From: Roseovarius sp. MMSF_3281
GTDB lineage: Bacteria > Pseudomonadota > Alphaproteobacteria > Rhodobacterales > Rhodobacteraceae
Assembly: GCF_030733685.1 (NCBI RefSeq)
Contig: NZ_JASHIM010000002.1
Span: 423,490 to 487,489 of the forward strand
Length of the DNA stretch: 64,000 nt
Direction: 5' to 3'
A model generated the notes under the pieces. That model was not told the origin of the DNA. It did no database searches and saw only the letters and a program-made list of their open reading frames with translations. The translations under genes were made by a program, and so were the position numbers. This document shows positions 16,931-25,067 of the stretch, in pieces. Position 1 is the stretch's first letter. Each line of letters opens with the position of its first letter.

Positions 16931-18169
16931 TCAAGTGGTTTTGGGGATCAGGCGGGTCTCGCGCACGGGCAGGTGAACGAGGGCCGAGAAGGCGCCGACG
17001 CCGACGCCGATCCACCAGACCATGGTGTAGCCGCCCGTCAGGTCATACATGCGCCCGCCCAGCCAGACGCCCATGAAGCTGCCCAACTGGTGGCTGAAGA
17101 AGACGATGCCATAGAGCGTGCCCATGTAGCGCAGCCCGTAGAGATGCGCGATAAGGCCCGAGGTCAGCGGCACGGTGGCCAGCCAAAGCGCCCCCATGCT
17201 GGCCGAGAAAAGAAGGACCGTGGCCGGGGTCATCGGCACCATGATGAAGGCGGCGGCAATGATGGTGCGCCCGGCATAGATGCCTGCCAGCAGGTATTTC
17301 TTGGAATAGCGGTTGCCAAGCCAACCCGCCGTCAAGGTGCCTGCGACGTTGGCAAGGCCGATCACGGCGATGGCAATGGCCCCAAGGGCGGAGGTGGTGG
17401 TGATGCCGATGTTGTGCAGCACCCCGCCCGCGGCGATGGGGCCGCACATCTCGGTCACGAAGGCGGGAAAATGCGCGGTGATGAAGCCCAGTTGATAGCC
17501 GCAGGAGAAGAAGCCGAGGAAGATGAGCGTATAGGACGGGTCGCGGAAGGCCTTGCCGAGGATTTGGCCCATGCTCTCTTCCAGTTCGGCCTTGGAGGCG
17601 GGCTCGGGCGCGCGCATCAGCGGCAGGAAGATCAGGCTGGCCAGCACCGTGGCGGCGAAGGCGACGAAGACCATTTGCCAGCTCATGACGCCCAAGAGCG
17701 CCTCGGCCACGGGGGGGCCGAAGACCTGACCGGCCGAGCCTGCGGCGGTGGCGATGGCAAGGCTCATGGAGCGGTTTTCATCGCTGCTGGCGCGGCCGAC
17801 CACGGCAAGGATCACGCCAAAGCCGGTGCCCGCGATGCCGAAGCCGACGAGGATTTCATAGAATTGATGCGCCTCGGGCGAGACCGCGAAGGACGACAGC
17901 ACCAGCCCGGCGGCATAGGTGAGGGCGCCAATGATAATGGCCTTGCGGTCGCCGATGCGTTCGGCAATGGCGCCGAATATGGGTTGGCCGATGCCCCATG
18001 CGAGGTTCTGGATGGCGATGGCAAGCGAAAACTCGGTCCGGAGCCAGCCGAACTCTTCGGCGATCGGGATCTGGAACACCCCGAAGGAAGCGCGGATCGC
18101 GAAGGAGATCAGCATGATCACACAGCCCGCGATCAGGACGGGCGTGAAGAGGGGGGTGGATTTCTGCAT
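16931..18169 (-). CDS. MFS transporter (monocarboxylate/OFA-like)
   Basis: This is a 412-residue major facilitator with twelve hydrophobic segments and no signal peptide. The first half has F-G-V-F-Q-I-P-I-A-E-E-F-G-W-L-R-T-E-F-S, characteristic of the oxalate/formate antiporter and monocarboxylate group, then a loop G-D-R-K-A between TM2 and TM3. The cytoplasmic loop between the halves (about residues 195-215) is charged. The ligand is unknown; a carboxylate is the family-based guess. It is divergent from the sulfotransferase-like gene and lies upstream of aroC. Confidence 0.88.
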   Translation of the reverse strand: MQKSTPLFTPVLIAGCVIMLISFAIRASFGVFQIPIAEEFGWLRTEFSLAIAIQNLAWGIGQPIFGAIAERIGDRKAIIIGALTYAAGLVLSSFAVSPEAHQFYEILVGFGIAGTGFGVILAVVGRASSDENRSMSLAIATAAGSAGQVFGPPVAEALLGVMSWQMVFVAFAATVLASLIFLPLMRAPEPASKAELEESMGQILGKAFRDPSYTLIFLGFFSCGYQLGFITAHFPAFVTEMCGPIAAGGVLHNIGITTTSALGAIAIAVIGLANVAGTLTAGWLGNRYSKKYLLAGIYAGRTIIAAAFIMVPMTPATVLLFSASMGALWLATVPLTSGLIAHLYGLRYMGTLYGIVFFSHQLGSFMGVWLGGRMYDLTGGYTMVWWIGVGVGAFSALVHLPVRETRLIPKTT

Positions 18170-18307
18170 GATCTGTCCTTGGTTCGCTGGTGCGACTTTA
18201 GGAATTTTCGGGGGGTCGTCAATTCAGGGTTTGTGATCGGCGATATCAATGGTGGTTCTTGAAGGTCTGCGGCGATAGGCTTGGGCGACAGTCTTCGAGG
18301 GGCAGGG

Positions 18308-19036
18308 ATGATTATTATCAACGCAGGGATCCCGCGCAGTGGCACGGTTTTGGTCAATGCGATCATTCGCCGGATTCTGGAGGGGCAGGGCGAGGTTGAA
18401 AGCCTGAATCCCCCGGCCAGCCCCGGTGACATGCTGCGCGAGGTGATGGAGCGCGGCCATGCCGGGCGTTCCGTTGTTTTCCATTGCCATCAGTGGACGG
18501 CGGAAGACACGCAGCGCATCAAGGCCCTGGGCGCCGAGGCGGTGAGTTTCTGCAACTATCGTGACCCGCGGGATTGTTGTGTGTCGCTGATGCGGTTGCA
18601 CGATCATCCGCTGGAGTTGTCGATGGCGAACATGCGCCACTATGTGCGGTTTCATCGTCAAACCTTGGCGGCAACGGGGGGCATGGCGATCAGGTACGAG
18701 GATTTGGTGGCGGATACGCCTGCCCATGTTTCGCGGATCGCCGGGGCGCTGGGCGTTGAATTGGACGCGGGCCGGGTGGCCGCGATTTGCGGGGCGACCA
18801 GCCAGCGTGCCCATGCCAGGATCGCGCAGGCCGTGGCCGAGGGCAAAGGCGCGGGGATCAAGACGATCCGAAACAGCCGCCGCACGTTGCGCGAGGACAG
18901 CGACACGCATCTGGCGGATCGGCATATCCAATCGGGCCGGTCAGGCCGCTGGCAGCAGGAGTTGTCGCCCGAGGATCAAGCGCGGCTGAGCGAAGGGTTG
19001 GCGGATGACGTTCGCGCGTTGGGATACAGGATCTGA
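18308..19036 (+). CDS. Sulfotransferase-domain protein
   Basis: This 242-residue protein has the two PAPS-binding motifs of sulfotransferases. The 5'-phosphosulfate loop is G-I-P-R-S-G-T-V-L-V-N near residue 8, and the 3'-phosphate motif is Y-R-D-P-R-D-C-C-V-S-L-M-R near residue 89. It lacks a signal peptide, so it would act in the cytoplasm on a small molecule or sugar. I use the ATG at 18308, preceded by GAGGGG; an ATG at 18281 lacks a ribosome site. It is a single gene, divergent from the MFS gene, with zapE following. The acceptor is unknown. Confidence 0.82.
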   Translation: MIIINAGIPRSGTVLVNAIIRRILEGQGEVESLNPPASPGDMLREVMERGHAGRSVVFHCHQWTAEDTQRIKALGAEAVSFCNYRDPRDCCVSLMRLHDHPLELSMANMRHYVRFHRQTLAATGGMAIRYEDLVADTPAHVSRIAGALGVELDAGRVAAICGATSQRAHARIAQAVAEGKGAGIKTIRNSRRTLREDSDTHLADRHIQSGRSGRWQQELSPEDQARLSEGLADDVRALGYRI

Positions 19037-19081
19037 GCGCGGGTTCTTCCCTAACGATATTCGGTGCGCTATGGCGGGGCC

Positions 19082-20152
19082 ATGGAACGCATGAGTGATC
19101 GTTACGCCCGGCTGGTGGCCGAGGGCAGCCTGACGCCGGACCCCGCGCAGGAAGCGGTGTTGCCAGAGTTTGACCGCATTCGCGAGGGGGTGATGCAGCC
19201 CGTGAAACGGGGGTGGTTCAGGCGAACAGCGCCCCCCGATGTGAAGGGCCTTTACCTGTGGGGCGGTGTGGGGCGCGGCAAATCCATGTTGATGGATTTG
19301 TTCGTGGAGGGGTTGGACGTGCCAAGCCGCCGGGTGCATTTCCATGCCTTCATGCAGGAAATCCATTCGGGCATGCACAAGGCCCGGGCCGAGGGGGTGG
19401 AGGATGCCCTTGCGCCCGTTGCCAAGCAGGTTGTCGAGGACGTGCGCCTTTTGGCCTTCGACGAGATGCAGATCACCGATATCACCGATGCAATGATCGT
19501 GGGGCGGTTGTTCGAGGCCTTGTTCGAGGCGGGTGTCGTGGTGATAACGACCAGTAACCGGGTGCCCGATGATCTTTACAAGGACGGGTTGAACCGGCAG
19601 CTGTTCCTGCCGTTCATCGACCTTCTGAAAGAGCGGATGGTGGTGCACGAGATGGTCAGCCCCACCGATTACCGGCAGGATCGGCTGGCAGGCTCGCCCA
19701 CCTATTTCGCGCCGTTGGGGCCGGAGGCGCGGGCGCAGGTTGAAGAGGTTTGGCAGGGCCTGACCGACGGGCAGGGGGGCGAGCCTTTGACCCTGCATGT
19801 GAAAAAGCGCGAGGTCGAGATACCGGCGTTTCGCAATGGTGTGGCGCGGGCCTCGTTCTATGATCTCTGCGGCAAGCCGCTTGGCCCGGCGGATTACCTT
19901 GCACTGGCGCAGGCGGCGCGGGTTCTGGTGTTGGAGAACGTGCCGCGATTGAGCCGGTCGAATTTCAACGAGGCCAAGCGCTTTGTCACGCTGATTGATG
20001 CGCTTTATGAGGCCAAGGTACGGCTGATCTGTTCGGCGGCGGCGGAGCCGGAGTATTTGTATGTCGAGGGTGAGGGCAGTTTCGAGTTCGAACGCACCGC
20101 CAGCCGCTTGCGCGAGATGCAATCCGAAGGCTGGGGCCGCGAGGAAAGCTGA
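19082..20152 (+). CDS. zapE: Cell division ATPase ZapE (AFG1 family)
   Basis: This is an AAA-type ATPase of the ZapE/AFG1 family, which affects the FtsZ ring in proteobacteria. The Walker A motif G-G-V-G-R-G-K-S-M-L is near residue 65 and Walker B A-F-D-E-M-Q-I-T-D near residue 125. T-T-S-N-R-V-P-D-D-L-Y-K-D-G-L-N-R is the family signature. It is about 356 residues from the ATG at 19082; ATGs at 19064 and 19091 are alternatives and the ribosome site is ambiguous. The downstream aminotransferase gene starts 72 bases later behind its own putative control region. Confidence 0.92.
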   Translation: MERMSDRYARLVAEGSLTPDPAQEAVLPEFDRIREGVMQPVKRGWFRRTAPPDVKGLYLWGGVGRGKSMLMDLFVEGLDVPSRRVHFHAFMQEIHSGMHKARAEGVEDALAPVAKQVVEDVRLLAFDEMQITDITDAMIVGRLFEALFEAGVVVITTSNRVPDDLYKDGLNRQLFLPFIDLLKERMVVHEMVSPTDYRQDRLAGSPTYFAPLGPEARAQVEEVWQGLTDGQGGEPLTLHVKKREVEIPAFRNGVARASFYDLCGKPLGPADYLALAQAARVLVLENVPRLSRSNFNEAKRFVTLIDALYEAKVRLICSAAAEPEYLYVEGEGSFEFERTASRLREMQSEGWGREES

Positions 20153-20157
20153 CTCTA

Positions 20158-20199
20158 CTGGACTTGGGGGCGGGGTGGTGTCAGGATTTGATCAAATCC
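20158..20199 (+). promoter_or_regulatory. Candidate control region of the omega-aminotransferase gene
   Basis: A perfect 16-base palindrome GGATTTGATCAAATCC lies at 20184-20199. CTGGACTTGG at 20158-20167 resembles, in 8 of 10 positions, the CTGGACYTAA box I recall for TauR of Rhodobacter capsulatus. Together they may form the operator region of the following gene, whose start is 25 bases after the palindrome. This is pattern-based and unproven. Confidence 0.4.
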
Positions 20200-20224
20200 G
20201 AGACTCAGCCCAAGGAGCGCCCCG

Positions 20225-21574
20225 ATGAAAGACGACAATTTCCTGCGTGAGATGAACGCCCGGCATCTGTGGCACCCGATGGGCCACCCCGGCGAGGCGC
20301 AAGACAACGCCCCCAAGATCATCAAGGGGGCCGAGGGTGTCGAGATTATCGACATTGACGGCCATCGCGCGGTGGATGCCGTGGGCGGCCTGTGGTGCGT
20401 GAACCTTGGGTATTCCAACGACGCGGTGAAACAGGCGATTTCCGATCAGCTTTGGCAGTTGCCCTATTATTCGGCCTTTGCCGGCACCTCGAACCCGGCG
20501 GCGATCGAAGCGTCATACGCGGTGCAGGAGTTCTTTGCCGAAGATGGCATGGCCCGGGTGTTTTTCACCTCGGGCGGGTCGGACAGCGTGGACACCGCGT
20601 TGCGCATGGCGCGGCAGTATCACCGCCTGCGCGGAGAGCCGACGCGGACCAAGTTCCTGAGCCTCAAGAAAGGCTATCACGGGACGCATTGGGGCGGGGC
20701 CAGCGTAAACGGCAATAACCGTTTCCGCATCACCTATGAGCCGCTTTTGCCGGGCTGTTTTCATCTGCCCAGCCCCTATACCTATCGCAATCCCTTTGAT
20801 GAAACCGACCCTGCCAAGCTGGCTGAGAAGATCGCGGCGGCGATGGTGGACGAGATCGAGTTCCAAGACCCTAGCACGATTGCCGCCTTCATCATGGAGC
20901 CGATTCAGGGCGCGGGCGGGGTGATCGTGCCCGATGCCAGCTTCATGAAGCATATGCGCGAGGTCTGTGACCGTTACGGTATACTGATGATCAGTGACGA
21001 GGTGATCTGTGGCTTTGGCCGGACGGGCGATTGGACCGGCGCGCGGCATTGGGGCGTGAAGCCCGACATGATGACCATCGCCAAGGGAATCACCAGCGGC
21101 TATTTCCCGGTGGGGGGTGTTCTGCTGTCGGACAAGGTGGCGGATGTGTTTGAAAGCGCCGGGCCGGAGGGGGCGATCTGGACCGGCTATACCTATTCGG
21201 CGCATCCCGTTGGCGCGGCGGCGGTTGTCGCCTGCCTGAGCGAGACCGTGCGGCTGGACACCAAGAGCAACGCCGCGGCGCGCGGTACGCAGCTTTATGA
21301 AGGTGTGTGTAAGCTTGCCGAGAAATACGACATTATCGGCGATGTGCGCGGGGGTCACGGGCTGATGACCGGGATCGAACTTGTCAGTGACCGGGCGGCC
21401 AAGACACCGATGGATGCCGAGACCATGAAGCGCGTGCACCAGACGGCCTATGAAGCCGGGGCCATGGTGCGGCTGGGGGCGCATAACGTCCTGATGTCAC
21501 CGCCCCTGACCATCACCGAAGGCGAGGTAGACCGGATCCTCACCGCGCTGGACAAGGGGTTTGCGGCGGCGTGA
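20225..21574 (+). CDS. Class III PLP-dependent omega-aminotransferase
   Basis: This is a 449-residue fold-type I aminotransferase of class III, acting on the terminal amino group of omega-amino acids, amines or taurine with pyruvate or another keto acid. F-F-T-S-G-G-S-D-S-V near residue 115 binds the cofactor phosphate, S-D-E-V-I-C-G-F-G-R-T-G near residue 257 holds the PLP-contacting Asp, and the Schiff-base lysine is in T-I-A-K-G-I-T-S-G-Y. CCAAGGAG is the ribosome site. The window contains the enzymes after taurine transamination (xsc, pta, soe) but no other nearby Tpa. A taurine:pyruvate role is possible but not shown by the sequence; putrescine or beta-alanine are alternatives. Confidence 0.9.
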   Translation: MKDDNFLREMNARHLWHPMGHPGEAQDNAPKIIKGAEGVEIIDIDGHRAVDAVGGLWCVNLGYSNDAVKQAISDQLWQLPYYSAFAGTSNPAAIEASYAVQEFFAEDGMARVFFTSGGSDSVDTALRMARQYHRLRGEPTRTKFLSLKKGYHGTHWGGASVNGNNRFRITYEPLLPGCFHLPSPYTYRNPFDETDPAKLAEKIAAAMVDEIEFQDPSTIAAFIMEPIQGAGGVIVPDASFMKHMREVCDRYGILMISDEVICGFGRTGDWTGARHWGVKPDMMTIAKGITSGYFPVGGVLLSDKVADVFESAGPEGAIWTGYTYSAHPVGAAAVVACLSETVRLDTKSNAAARGTQLYEGVCKLAEKYDIIGDVRGGHGLMTGIELVSDRAAKTPMDAETMKRVHQTAYEAGAMVRLGAHNVLMSPPLTITEGEVDRILTALDKGFAAA

Positions 21575-21579
21575 GGTTG

Positions 21580-21606
21580 CAGGGTGCGCAGTGACTGCGC
21601 ACCCTG
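21580..21606. terminator. Strong bidirectional hairpin between converging genes
   Basis: CAGGGTGCGCAG pairs perfectly with CTGCGCACCCTG around a three-base loop (12-bp stem). It lies between the stop of the aminotransferase gene (plus) and that of the coiled-coil gene (minus), where a shared terminator is expected. There is no T-run on either side, as is common in this group. Confidence 0.7.
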
Positions 21607-21615
21607 TGCTTGGTG

Positions 21616-21903
21616 TCAGGTAAAGCGTTTCCAGGCGTCCTGCATGGCCTTGGTCATGTCGTCCCATGCCTTGTCGGCGCCTGCCTTGACGTCTTCCCAA
21701 GCGGCGGTTTGCGACTGTTGCAGTTCCTTGAGCTTGGTTTCCATCTCGTCGCGTTGGCTGCGCAACTCCTTGATTTGTTCTTGATACTTGATCTGGGCGT
21801 CGGCGCTGGCCTCTTGTGCTTGGGCGCGCATCTTGTCGATGTTGGCCTGCCATTCGTCGAGTTGCGCCTTTAGTTTCTTTTCGTATGCGTCTTTATCAGC
21901 CAT
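21616..21903 (-). CDS. Small coiled-coil protein (sll1863-like stress protein)
   Basis: This is a 95-residue, highly charged, nearly all-helical protein without cysteines or membrane segments. Heptad-like spacing runs through K-K-L-K-A-Q-L-D-E-W and K-E-L-R-S-Q-R-D-E-M-E-T-K-L-K-E-L, followed by a Trp-containing amphipathic tail (A-A-W-E-D-V, K-A-W-D-D-M, D-A-W-K-R-F). The repeated A-W-x-D/K helices resemble the sll1863 stress-response family. A single small cytoplasmic protein, function not known. GAAAGGA lies 5-6 bases before the start (21909-21915). Confidence 0.7.
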   Translation of the reverse strand: MADKDAYEKKLKAQLDEWQANIDKMRAQAQEASADAQIKYQEQIKELRSQRDEMETKLKELQQSQTAAWEDVKAGADKAWDDMTKAMQDAWKRFT

Positions 21904-22015
21904 GGGTAATCCTTTCTTTCAATTGCAAGTCGGCCGTGTTGCGTCTTATATCACTCGCAGAGGTAAGAGCGCGGATCGCGTTCATCAACCGGCTGCGGCC
22001 AAGGCATCATAGCAC

Positions 22016-22043
22016 GAAAAAGGGCCGGCGTATGGCCGGCCCT
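22016..22043 (-). terminator. Rho-independent terminator of the decayed symporter gene
   Basis: AGGGCCGGC pairs perfectly with GCCGGCCCT around a 5-base loop. Read on the minus strand the stem is followed by a run of T residues, so it terminates minus-strand transcription. It stands just after the stop of the broken AGCS symporter reading frame. It has been kept although the gene is destroyed, which suggests recent decay. Confidence 0.8.
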
Positions 22044-22067
22044 GTTCAGGATATTGGAAAACGTTGT

Positions 22068-22600
22068 CTATTTGAAATTCTTGATCTCGCCCGAGCGCAG
22101 GCGCTCGGAATAGCTTTGAAATTCGCGTTTGAAGCCCTGGATCAGCGCGCCGACCATGCCGCCCGCCCGCCACGCCAAGCCCGGTGAAGGCACCGGCGAA
22201 GATTTGCCCGAAGGCCCAGCCGATCATATCGGCATTGGCGAGGATGATGATCAGGGCGGCCAGCACGTACATCACGCCCATGAACGGCACGACTTTCTCG
22301 GTGACGCGGGCGATGGACTTCAGGCTGCCGATGATCACGGCAAAGACGACAAGGGCGAAGATCACGCCGGTGATCCAGCCGGGGTAGGCGCCGACGATGC
22401 CGCTGATCTGCTGGTGGGCCTGGTTGGCTTGGAACATGTTGCCGCCCCCCAGTGCACCGAGGATACAGAAGATCGAGAACATCACGGCAAGGATTTTACC
22501 GCCCGGCAACCCGCGTTCGGCAAAGCCCTTGGTCAGGTAATACATCGGGCCGCCCGACATGGTGTTGGACAGGGCGGTGGCAAGGGCCTGAAAGTGGCCT
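22068..22600 (-). pseudogene. Broken sodium:alanine symporter (AGCS family)
   Basis: Pieces of an AGCS amino acid carrier are clear: G-H-F-Q-A-L-A-T-A-L-S, then S-G-G-P-M-Y-Y-L-T-K-G-F, a long membrane segment with G-N-M-F-Q-A-N-Q-A, and A-F-T-G-L-G-V-A-G-G. Normal family members are 450-550 residues; here under 180 are left. The N-terminus is missing. The region between A-T-A-L-S and S-G-G-P-M is deleted (about 60 residues judged from the family). A four-base tandem duplication of GCCC near 22161-22170 shifts the frame exactly at the conserved G-G-M-V-G-A-L-I-Q-G-F-K-R motif. After the shift the frame jumps straight to a short C-terminal end, so a second large deletion is present. The rest of the 21904-22768 interval contains no intact gene. 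Confidence 0.85.
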
Positions 22601-22768
22601 TTGCACATCTTTCGCCGCGGTTTTCGTGCCGGTATCGGCGGGTCAGACGCCTTATGGTTGCTGTTGCGCACAAGTTTGCAGGGTGTCTTGGACGGGACGA
22701 CTTGCGGTCGCATTGAAATTTGGTCGCTCTTGGGGGCATATGTCAGGGGATGCCAAAGGAGAGTGCCC

Positions 22769-23185
22769 ATGGATGCCCGCAAGCTTTCGGATGATTTTTC
22801 GGTTTCGCCACAGATTGATGTGAGCGAAGTGGAGGCGGTGGTGCAGGCCGGGTTCAAATCCATCCTGTGCAATCGCCCGGATGGCGAGGAATATGGCCAG
22901 CCCCACTATGACGATGTGGCCAAGGCCGCCGAGGCGGCGGGGCTTGAGGTGCGCAGCGTGCCGATCGTGTCGGGCATGGTGACGCCGCAGGCGGCGCAGG
23001 ATTTCGCCCAAGCGCTTGAGGAGATGCCCAAGCCGATCCTGGCCTATTGCCGGACCGGGACGCGTTGCACGATGCTGTGGAGCCTTGTGAAGTACGACGA
23101 CTTGGGGGCTGACGAGATCCTGAACGCCACGCGGGCGGCGGGCTATGACATGGGCGGACTTGTACGCCAGTTGCAGGCGCGTTGA
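22769..23185 (+). CDS. DUF442/TIGR01244 phosphatase-like protein
   Basis: This is a 138-residue protein of the beta-lactamase-hydrolase-like phosphatase family (DUF442, TIGR01244), related to dual-specificity phosphatases. The N-terminus L-S-D-D-F-S-V-S-P-Q-I and the A-Y-C-R-T-G-T-R-C loop near residue 93 (cysteine and arginine of the phosphate-binding loop) are diagnostic. AAAGGAGAG precedes the ATG at 22769. In other bacteria the domain is fused to or neighbours sulfur-handling proteins; here it stands alone before a sugar-acid-kinase-like gene. Its physiological substrate is unknown. Confidence 0.82.
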   Translation: MDARKLSDDFSVSPQIDVSEVEAVVQAGFKSILCNRPDGEEYGQPHYDDVAKAAEAAGLEVRSVPIVSGMVTPQAAQDFAQALEEMPKPILAYCRTGTRCTMLWSLVKYDDLGADEILNATRAAGYDMGGLVRQLQAR

Positions 23186-23191
23186 TCGGTC

Positions 23192-23914
23192 ATGAGTGAT
23201 TGGATTGCCATTGGCCGTCACGGTGGAACGGGGGTTGCGGCCCATGCGATGCGGGGCGCGACGTGGGTATCGTCGGCACGGGGTGCGGACGAGGCCGGGG
23301 CGCTTGCGGCCTTGGGCCATGGTGAGGCCAAGCTCATTCGGATTGGCGATGGTGCGCCGCAGGCCGTTCCAGCCCCGGTTCTGCCGAAAACCGGCGCCGG
23401 ATGCCCGGCGCTGACCCAAGACAGGCCGCCGGATGTGATCGGCGCATGGGTGCGTATCTGGATTGCCGGGTTTCTGGTCAGCCGTGAGAATTGGGATGGA
23501 ATCCTTTGCGCCCACGAGGGCGGGATCAGTCATTGGATGCATATCAGCGCCGATGAGGTGGTGAGTTGTCAAAGCTTCCTGACCCCACGTTTGAACGCGG
23601 CCCTAGGCGGGGCGGATCACCCCGAAGAGAGCGCCGTTGCCGATAGCCTGAGCCGGCCCGAGCGGTTGGCCGCACATCTGCGCGCGGCGGAAGTGGCCGG
23701 AAAGGCGGGGGCGCTGACCGGGCATTTGATCGGCGCGGAACTGGCCGCCGCGCGGGCCTATTGGCTGGGTCAGCAGGTGGCGGTGATCGGCGACAGGCTG
23801 GGCTTTGCCGGGGCTTTGCGGGCGCAGGGCGTGCCGGTTGAAGAGGCCGAGAGCGAGGCGCTGGAGCCTTTGGGGTTGCAGGCCTTGGGGCAGCAATTGG
23901 GCCTTGCCGGGTAG
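23192..23914 (+). CDS. 2-dehydro-3-deoxygalactonokinase-like protein
   Basis: This 240-residue protein resembles the DgoK sugar-acid kinase family. The C-terminal pattern L-I-G-A-E-L-A-A-A-R-A-Y-W followed by V-A-V-I-G is typical, and S-H-W-M-H-I...F-L-T-P matches the family's 'THSKW' plus 'FMTGE' region. It is shorter than usual DgoK proteins (about 290-300 residues), and the N-terminal nucleotide-binding segment is poorly conserved (G-R-H-G-G-T-G-V-A). It may have drifted from kinase function. It starts 7 bases after the phosphatase-like gene and probably forms an operon with it. Confidence 0.6.
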   Translation: MSDWIAIGRHGGTGVAAHAMRGATWVSSARGADEAGALAALGHGEAKLIRIGDGAPQAVPAPVLPKTGAGCPALTQDRPPDVIGAWVRIWIAGFLVSRENWDGILCAHEGGISHWMHISADEVVSCQSFLTPRLNAALGGADHPEESAVADSLSRPERLAAHLRAAEVAGKAGALTGHLIGAELAAARAYWLGQQVAVIGDRLGFAGALRAQGVPVEEAESEALEPLGLQALGQQLGLAG

Positions 23915-23917
23915 GCC

Positions 23918-24913
23918 CTAGCCGAATTTATCCTTCCAAGTGGGAAGCGTGTCGCCTTCGGCGGCCGTGGCGGCATGGACCCCGCGCGCGATGGCCCGCG
24001 CCATGCAGGTGGCCGCCGCGTGGCCCAGCATGAGGGTTTCGGACAGTGGCTCGGTGAGGGCGCGTGCGCCGGTGGCCGCGGCAAATATCAAATCGCCATC
24101 CATCGGCGTATGCGATGGCACCAAGGCGCGAGCATAGCCATCATGCGCGGCGGTGGCCAGCCGCGTGCATTGCGGTTTGGTAAGCGCCGCGTCGGTGGCG
24201 ACGATGCCGATGGTGGTATTGGCGTGTTGGCCGAGCTTGGTTGGCGGCGTCGTGAGATCGGGATAGGTTCTGGCAGGGCCGAGGCCGCCGAACTCGTCGC
24301 TCTGCTCGAAGGGCGCGGCCCAGAAGTGGGGGCTTTCACCTACGGTGGCCGAGCCAAGGGCATTGACGATGACAAGCGCTCCTACCGTATGGCCCGAGGG
24401 CAGCATGATTGAGGCAGAGCCGATGCCGCCTTTGAGGGTGGCGGTGGTGGCGCCGGTGCCCGCGCCGTGACTGCCAAGCGCGATGTTGTCAGAGGCGGCG
24501 GCCAAGGCTTCTTGCCCCAAGCGTTTATAGGGGTTGTCGGGCCAATCCTTATCGCCGCCATTGAGCAGGTCAAAAATGATCGCCCCGGGCACAATGGGCA
24601 CGCGCTGATCCCCCACGGCAAAGCCGCGCCCCATGGCGCGCAAGCCATCGGCCACGCCCGAGGCGGCATCAAGCCCAAAGGCCGAGCCGCCGGAAAGCAC
24701 AAGGGCATCCACCTGTTCCACGGTCTTGTCGGGGGCCAGAAGATCGGTTTCCCGCGTCCCCGGCGCGCCGCCCATCACATGCACCCCGCAGGTGAAAGGC
24801 GCGTCGCCCAACAACACGCTGACCCCGGTTTTGACGGTGTCATCCTGTGCTTGACCCACGCGAAGGCCGGGCACATCGGTGATCAGGTTGCGGGGGCCGG
24901 GTTTGGCTGTCAT
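23918..24913 (-). CDS. P1-family (DmpA-like) peptidase
   Basis: This is a 331-residue member of peptidase family P1/S58 (DmpA aminopeptidase and beta-peptidyl aminopeptidases), Ntn-fold enzymes that mature by self-cleavage. The N-terminus N-L-I-T-D-V-P-G-L-R-V-G-Q-A and L-S-G-G-S-A-F-G-L-D-A-A-S-G-V near residue 72 are hallmarks. G-I-G-S-A-S and V-I-V-N-A-L-G-S-A-T-V-G lie around the usual self-cleavage region. It lacks a signal peptide. It is convergent with the DgoK-like gene and divergent from creatinase with 154 bases between. The substrate may be short or beta-peptides. Confidence 0.88.
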   Translation of the reverse strand: MTAKPGPRNLITDVPGLRVGQAQDDTVKTGVSVLLGDAPFTCGVHVMGGAPGTRETDLLAPDKTVEQVDALVLSGGSAFGLDAASGVADGLRAMGRGFAVGDQRVPIVPGAIIFDLLNGGDKDWPDNPYKRLGQEALAAASDNIALGSHGAGTGATTATLKGGIGSASIMLPSGHTVGALVIVNALGSATVGESPHFWAAPFEQSDEFGGLGPARTYPDLTTPPTKLGQHANTTIGIVATDAALTKPQCTRLATAAHDGYARALVPSHTPMDGDLIFAAATGARALTEPLSETLMLGHAAATCMARAIARGVHAATAAEGDTLPTWKDKFG

Positions 24914-25067
24914 GGCGATAAAATTCCCTTTCCTAGGTCAAATTCATCTTGCCAGATTGCGCGCGATCAGCAAGGAAAGCCTATGGCCGGGGCGATGGCG
25001 TCGCCCGCTTGGGGCCTTCACCCAAACAGTCCTGAACGCCGGGACCTTTCTGTTGAAGGAGGGTCGT

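Noticed and set aside
16925..18262. 445-codon plus-strand frame opposite the MFS gene
   Set aside because: Rich in His, Gly, Asp and Glu without domains; antisense shadow of the membrane protein gene.
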